Of a stretch of DNA of 64,000 nt, positions 58,995-64,000 are shown in pieces. The stretch is from Ascochyta rabiei (Eukaryota > Ascomycota > Dothideomycetes > Pleosporales > Didymellaceae). The notes under the pieces were generated by a model, which was not told where the DNA came from, ran no database searches, and saw only the letters and a list, made by a program, of their open reading frames with translations. The stretch is taken from assembly GCF_004011695.2 (NCBI RefSeq), contig NC_082409.1, positions 1,426,001 to 1,490,000 of the forward strand. Reading direction: 5' to 3'. Made by a program: the position numbers and the translations under genes. The first letter of the stretch is position 1, and each line of letters opens with the position of its first letter.

Positions 58995-59209
58995 TCAACG
59001 AATTGCACTACCCGGCAGTTCATGCGGCTCCATAGTGGCCATCAGCTCGGACCTATATTTATCAGCCGGCTTCTCGACTCTAAGGTCCGGAGCCATCAGT
59101 TCAGCCGGTTGATACGAGCCATGCCCTTCTCCTTGCGACGTACTTCTTCTTTTCCTGCGCCATAGCCAAAACCCAACTGCACATGCCGCGAGCGCAAAAA
59201 CGCCAACGC
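58995..59209 (-). CDS. last exon of a single-pass membrane protein
   Basis: After a CTTACAG acceptor (59210-59216) a minus-strand frame gives 70 residues to TGA at 58995-58997: a hydrophobic helix (GVGVFALAACAVGFWLW), a strong stop-transfer block (RRKRRS), then a cytosolic tail (EGHGSYQPAELMAPDLRVEK ... MEPHELPGSAIR). This is the common C-terminal layout of fungal type I membrane proteins with a Ser/Thr-rich ectodomain. Upstream exons are not resolved; a possible first exon is MLQYDESLRTTTTATQ starting at 59448 and ending at a GTAACC donor. A 71-codon frame in another phase (59096-59311) covers the same DNA but lacks this pattern. Confidence 0.5.
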
Positions 59210-59476
59210 CTGTAAGACATTACCGAAACGGATAGACGTGTCCGCGCCACAACCATTCGCGTCCGGAGAAGGGGTTGGATGAAGCGTAGTGACATGCCAT
59301 GCTGTTTGCATTCACTTGTCCTCTCAAAAGATTTCACCGCCATCACTTCGAGCCTTTGCATATGTCTGCAGTGCTGTCTGAATTTACATCATGGTTACCT
59401 CTGTGTCGCAGTCGTAGTTGTGCGTAAGCTCTCATCATATTGCAGCATTGACGAATGAAGATAACAAAGGCAGAGC

Positions 59477-60335
59477 TCAGGCAGAGCGCATATCGGAGTC
59501 TTCAACCTCGAGGTCACCGATCTTCCTCTTGCTTGGCGTGGCACTGCCACTGTCGCCAACGTCACCGTCACCGTCGTCGTCCCCCTCAGTCCACTCGGCG
59601 ACTTCCCATTCCACCTGGACGCCATTGTCTGAATGTCCACCACGCTGCTGTCTGAAGCGACCCAACCTCGTATTGCGCACAATCTCCTCGAACCATGGAG
59701 CGCCACGTACCTGCGGCTCTGATCGCACAACTGTTCGCGTAGGATTTGTCCGCGCAGGGGCAGCAACGCTTGTCTCCTCGTCGCTGCTATCGCCGAAAAA
59801 GCCCAACGTGTTCAGCAATTCTTGGTCCTCGTCCAGCAGACTGCCCACTGGCAGGCAGATATGGTGGGCATCATCGCGCGTGCGCTCGTTCCATGAGGAC
59901 AGCTGGGTGCCACAGTATCCGCAGAACTTGTTGGACGTCGTTGGTGTGAAGGGCGATACAAACGTGCGCTGGATGCTCGAATGCGTCTCGTCAGGGAATT
60001 GTGCGAAGGTTGCTGAGGTGTACCATGGCAGTGGCACTCGAAGCCAAAGAGTGAGTGGGCTGGCAGAATGTTGGCCTGTTCGTTCGTTAGCTTCAGTCTG
60101 ATACATGGGTGGGGCTATGACGTGATTCCAAAAAGTTCACGCCAGCCCGCAGGTACGGATAGACTGGAAACATACGCGACGCAGAAGAATTGTCGTACCG
60201 CAGTTCAGCTCGTTCGGTCTGTTGTGAGGGCAGGTCGACCGCATGGCGGAATCGACCACAGCTGCAGGAGCCATGCAACCGCATCTGAGCTGCCATTGTC
60301 TGCCTGTTTGTCCCAAGCGAAAGTCGATTGCTCAT
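59477..60335 (-). CDS. GFA/CENP-V-type zinc protein
   Basis: Exons 60335-60176 and 60075-59477 (100-nt intron) give 252 residues; a start at 60296 would give 239. The fold is that of the glutathione-dependent formaldehyde-activating (GFA) family: RLHGSCSCGRFRHAV with the first zinc cysteines, then after the intron SPLTLWLRVPLPWYTSATFA and the second zinc pair in NKFCGYCGTQLSSW. The middle Cys-X2-Cys set of typical GFA enzymes (HC..CR) is not seen; the position reads YDNSSASRQHSASP, so catalytic activity is doubtful. The C-terminus is acidic with a basic motif (TPSKRKIGDLEVEDSD), suggesting nuclear localisation. Function unknown. Confidence 0.78.
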
Positions 60336-60678
60336 CTGTGTACTGTGTGATTAGAAGAGCAACAGAAGCACTGTGAGCAATCCGCGACTGCATCTATTTC
60401 AGTGTCTGGAGGTCGTGTCGTGGAAGAAAGTTCGAGCTGAATCCGTGGTTTCCATGCGGTGGTGGTGGTACGTTCCTGATTGGTCGACGCTGGCTGAGAT
60501 CATCGTCAGAGTACTTCTACATCACCAAACGAACACCCACCACAATAGGAAGCGTACAATGTCTTGGACAAGTATTACTCGGGATTACAACTGGTACTAA
60601 TTCACATAAATGGTAGAGAACCTTGGGTCTGTCGAAAAGGTGACCTGATGTAACAGCGACGTCATTTTACAAACGGCT
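60336..60678. other. intergenic
   Basis: 343 bp between the GFA-type gene start and the 3' end of the broken monooxygenase. Nothing seen. Confidence 0.5.
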
Positions 60679-62416
60679 TCAGACGTCCTTCGCGTCTGCA
60701 CTCGGTACACCATTCACCTTCTCGATGGCATCTAAAGCTCCTCTCCATTTCTTCCTTTTGCCTTCAAAGTAACGATGGATATGCGGGCTCCGAATTCCAC
60801 CCATCAACAAGTTGCATAATATCATACTGCCAGCCCAAAACCACCATCCTTTGTACCCATATTCAAGGTACTCGTTCACCCCCGTACCAGCCAAATCATC
60901 CGTGGCGAAGCCGGGCCCCACGTTCTACCATACCAGGCGGGATATTGGAGCGAGGTCTTGCTTGCTTAGCCAGCCAAGCGTGATGCTCATCTACAGCCTG
61001 CTCCACGGGCCAGAGGTGGGAGATCTAATTCATCTTTCCAGATCTTTGCTATAGCCATACTTGCCATGTCAAATTTATAGAAACCAGATATTGTGAAGCG
61101 CACGTTTCTCAAGAAAGTCCGGCTGTTTGGCTTTTCGAGTGAAAAGACATTGTGGTACAATCGAGCAAGCAACTTGCCGTTTGACCCGCTTGCTTCCGAC
61201 CATGATTTTGAGTTGGCGGCAGGATTGAATCGGGTTTCGAGCATACTGAAGTCGGCTTTATACCCCATGCACCATATCAGAACGTCGACATCAAGTGTCT
61301 CGCCGTCATCGAGCTTAACCTGAGCGTCTCCCAAGGTACGCTTGATGCGTTTGGTGGATCGAATGACTCCGCGCTCGAGATAGTCGACCAGAGTGTCAGA
61401 AACGATCGGAGTCACCTGAGCAGGCTCGAAGCCCCACTCAGAGCGCAACTTGAAACTCTTATCCTGCAGGCCCTTGACAAACTTATCGAACATACTGGCA
61501 CCAAACGCAGGGAAATCGCTCATGATCCAGCACTGAACGGTGAACAAGCGTATACTCATAGTTTGGTCAACAGGCTTTCCATTGACTCGCCGGGGAAGCT
61601 TTGCGTGGTCAGACCATCCCTTGCTGTCTCGATAGTACGGAACTCACAAAGCGTGCGCCGTTCCTGTGCGATTTGCAAACCTTCTCCGCTACATCTGCGA
61701 GCTGCGTCGCTGTATCTGCAGCTGTATTTCCGAAGCCAACTACCATCACTCGCTTTCCCCTGAACTGCTCGTGCCTTTGAAATTCTCGAGCGCTTCAACG
61801 GCTGGGATATTCGGCAGACCCGTCATTCCGCCTATCGCAATTACTGTCTTATCATAGTATTGGGCACCTTGGCCTTCAATCTCAATGACCTACTTCTGTC
61901 GAACGTCGTCAAGTTTGATTTGCTCAACGGAAGTATTCAGACGAAAATATGGCCCAAGACAAAAGTGCGCTGCGTACTCGACTAGATACTTCTGCACTTC
62001 AGTCGCTGTAGGATACGAAACGACATCTGCAGGGTTGTAAGCATGACCCTCTCCCAAGACTCCAAATCGAGCATCTGTCAGACCTTCTGGGTATGGGAAA
62101 TCGGTGAAACAGCCCTGACACCAGTCAACCGTATACGCATACTGAAGGCCACCAACGAACTGCAAGCCTACTCTTTCTTTTGAAATATTCACCACGCTGC
62201 TTTGAAGCACAGAAGTCTTGTCTTCTTCAGTATACTACCAAATGCCCCCCACATACGGATTCCTGTCGAATCAAGTGGCGTCGAAGCCCTCCTCGAGAAG
62301 GTTTTTGAGTGTCACCAGACCAGCAGGGCCTGGCTTGGTCAACAACTTGCTGGAGTTCAAAAGTGGCAGCCGATCACCAAGGCCTATCACCGCTACAGTG
62401 GGACGTGCTGTAGCCA
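60679..62416 (-). pseudogene. flavin-containing monooxygenase, disrupted
   Basis: Homology to fungal FMO-like flavoproteins runs over the whole interval: MATARPTVAVIGL then, after a spliceable intron, GPAGLVTLKNLLEEGFDAT (FAD site), NPYVGGIW, CFTDFPYPE, YPTATEVQKYLVEYAAHF, VMVVGFGNTAADTATQL (NADPH site), SIRLFTVQCWIMSDFPAFG, VDVLIWCMGYKADF and SPHIHRYFEGKRKKW. Intron borders are still recognisable. The frame is broken by TGA at 62271-62273, TAG at 62235-62237 (expected Gln), TAG at 61890-61892 (expected Trp), a one-base loss near 61790, and frameshifts near 61010 and 60917. It is therefore a dead copy. The substrate of the ancestor is unknown. Confidence 0.88.
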
Positions 62417-63080
62417 TTGCTCTGTAATAGGCACAATGAGCTGGCTCATGGTGATGGAAGTGCAGAACGTCTTGATCCTGGTGGGTGAAGCCGCTGGTGA
62501 TGAATGACTGCGCAGAAGCTTGAAAATATCTCAACATGATCATCAAGCCATATAGCGGCAGAACAGAAGCGGACGATTGCACGCCGTCTTGATGGATTGC
62601 TGGTCGCCTGACAACACATCCGGATTCGGAGTAAGGCCAGACGCCGAGTAACCAGCTGTTACAGAGCCGGGTTAAGAGGGCTTGTACGCGAATAGCTATG
62701 CAGCTGGACAGGTGGACGACACCGTCTTTTTCACGTGCTTTCCATACCCAAACGAAGATGCAATCAAAGGATAAGAGTTGAAGTCATGGCGTGTAACATT
62801 GCCCCGCACCTCGCTTGCACGTCCATCACATCATCCATACAAAGCCGAATCCCTACTTGATGCGGGGCCTGTTGCGACTGTCAGACGCGTGGCGCAAAGT
62901 TGCGATTGGACGGCGGGCGCAAGCAGCAAGGCAACAGCGCAACAGACACAGCCCTAGAGCTGCGCCTCAGCATCACCACGGGAAGTGGAGCACTCCACAT
63001 GCTGTATATCTCTTGGCCATCACGACGTCGAGCAGCACCTTCCAAACACGATTATCCAATACCGAACACCCTCATCCATT
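62417..63080. other. intergenic, divergent
   Basis: 664 bp between the pseudogene start and the gene at 63081. No supported gene; a 149-codon frame at 62815 overlaps the next gene in another phase. Confidence 0.5.
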
Positions 63081-64000
63081 ATGGCAGACAAATCACAACC
63101 CACCGATGTCCCGCACTTGCGCTCATCGCCACCTAGCCCTTCTTTCTCGCCACGCGCGACCTCCATACCAGACGACTCTGAGACTGACTTCACCCCAACA
63201 CCTCTCCACAGCCCTGGAGGCCCTCAATATGAAGACCTTCCGCCCTCGTATGACTTTGCGCTGAGTGATGCACATAGTGGCGCTGCCGCTTTGGACGCCA
63301 GCCAGATGGAGGCCCACCGCGTCAGCGCGAATGAAGGACCTGATGAGCCCGAGGTGTGGGAGTATCGTATGAGAGACGAAGGGGCTGAAGCAGAGGATGT
63401 GAATGAGCATGAACATGCACCTGCCTACGAAGGGCATGTTCCTGTTCAGCATGTTGCGAGTAGCGAGAGCATCCCGGTTGGGAGAATAGGTGACTTCAAT
63501 GCACCACCAGCTGCTACGAGTAGGGGCATTGCGGACGCTGATGATCCTCCGCATTCTGTCCCTCATGCTGGGCCAAGTCCAGGCCACGGATTCCCAGGCG
63601 GCAGAGGTGGTCATCATGGACAGGCATGGTCTCCGTTCGGCGCATCAGGTCACGGTCCTTTCGGCGCACCAGGTCACGGTCCTTTCGGCGCGCCGGGCAT
63701 TGGCCCTTTCGGGCCTCAGGTCGGTCCACGTGATGGTGGAGGACGGTTTGCTCACGGCGGTGGCGGGCGTGGCGGGCGATCTAACCCTTCGCAGGATTGG
63801 TTAGCGCTTGGTCAGAATCTGGGGAAGATGGGAGAAGAGTTTGGGCGACGGATGGGAAATTGGGGAGAGCAGTTTGGACGTCAAGCAGGAGCGGCGGGAG
63901 AGCAGTTTGGAAGACAGGCGGGAGCCCTGGGCCAGCAGATTGGTAGGGACAATGGGGCCTGGGCTGCAGCGTACAGCGGTCGAGCAGCGGCAGTTCAAAG
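63081..64000 (+). CDS. repeat-rich unknown protein, cut by right edge
   Basis: From ATG 63081 the frame stays open to the end of the window (306 codons). The N-terminal 150 residues are acidic and disordered (MADKSQPTDVPHLRSSPPSP; EYEDLPPSYD-like PPSY motif near residue 55). About residues 190-215 hold a seven-residue repeat (GHGPFGAP) from 21-bp DNA repeats. Then come a Gly/Arg run (GGGGRGGRSN) and a helical 11-residue repeat of the form G(E/Q)(Q/E)FGR(Q/R)(A/M)G, as in GEQFGRQAGAAGEQFGRQ. The latter looks like an amphipathic, apolipoprotein-like membrane-associating repeat. No family recognised; a possible GT splice donor near 63491 was not used because the frame reads through. Confidence 0.65.
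   Translation, partial: MADKSQPTDVPHLRSSPPSPSFSPRATSIPDDSETDFTPTPLHSPGGPQYEDLPPSYDFALSDAHSGAAALDASQMEAHRVSANEGPDEPEVWEYRMRDEGAEAEDVNEHEHAPAYEGHVPVQHVASSESIPVGRIGDFNAPPAATSRGIADADDPPHSVPHAGPSPGHGFPGGRGGHHGQAWSPFGASGHGPFGAPGHGPFGAPGIGPFGPQVGPRDGGGRFAHGGGGRGGRSNPSQDWLALGQNLGKMGEEFGRRMGNWGEQFGRQAGAAGEQFGRQAGALGQQIGRDNGAWAAAYSGRAAAVQ
63648..63710. repeat. 21-bp coding tandem repeat
   Basis: Three consecutive copies of a 21-bp unit around CAGGTCACGGTCCTTTCGGCG, the third degenerate, encoding GHGPFGAP-type heptads. Confidence 0.75.

Overview
The window reads as nuclear DNA of a filamentous ascomycete (Pezizomycotina). Genes are close together, introns are short (about 45-120 nt, usually with GTRNGT donors and a CTAAC-like branch just before AG), promoters are rich in pyrimidines, and the gene set is typically fungal: white collar-2, a Zn(II)2Cys6 regulator, a UIM-tailed sterol-glucosyltransferase-like protein, S1/P1 nuclease and GH43. 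Codon use and gene content would suit a Dothideomycete, but the sequence alone does not fix class or genus.

Left part (1-29.2 kb) is a dense housekeeping block. It holds the N-terminus of an MFS transporter (minus, running off the left edge), a small membrane protein, a kelch-BTB Ral2-like protein, the APC/C activator CDC20, a TPR/F-box/LRR protein of Pof3/Dia2 type, a low-complexity protein, the photoreceptor partner WC-2 divergent from RAD50, a ubiquilin (Dsk2) divergent from a zinc-free MDR oxidoreductase, RPB2 and a PPIL4-type cyclophilin. Cell-cycle, ubiquitin and DNA-repair functions recur (CDC20, Pof3, RAD50, Dsk2), but there are no operons; the divergent pairs share short promoters.

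Middle part (29.2-46.8 kb) is looser and more accessory. Gene-poor stretches of 1.4-2.7 kb separate a Zn2Cys6 factor, a large unknown protein, a secreted PTKP-repeat protein, a small basic-tailed unknown protein and an S1/P1 nuclease. Two coding-like segments here contain in-frame stops and look decayed or are unresolved.

Right part (46.8-64 kb) has a 1388-residue glycosyltransferase carrying a VPS13/ATG2-like motif and an array of ubiquitin-interacting motifs, a GH43/CBM35 exo-galactanase with possible CreA sites, mitochondrial NADH-cytochrome b5 reductase (MCR1), an unknown protein with two possible C-termini, a single-pass membrane protein exon, a GFA/CENP-V protein, a clearly broken flavin monooxygenase and the start of a repeat-rich protein cut by the right edge.

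All exon boundaries were chosen by hand from splice signals, reading frame and family knowledge; no alignment or transcript data were available. No tRNA, rRNA, CRISPR array or intact transposon was recognised.
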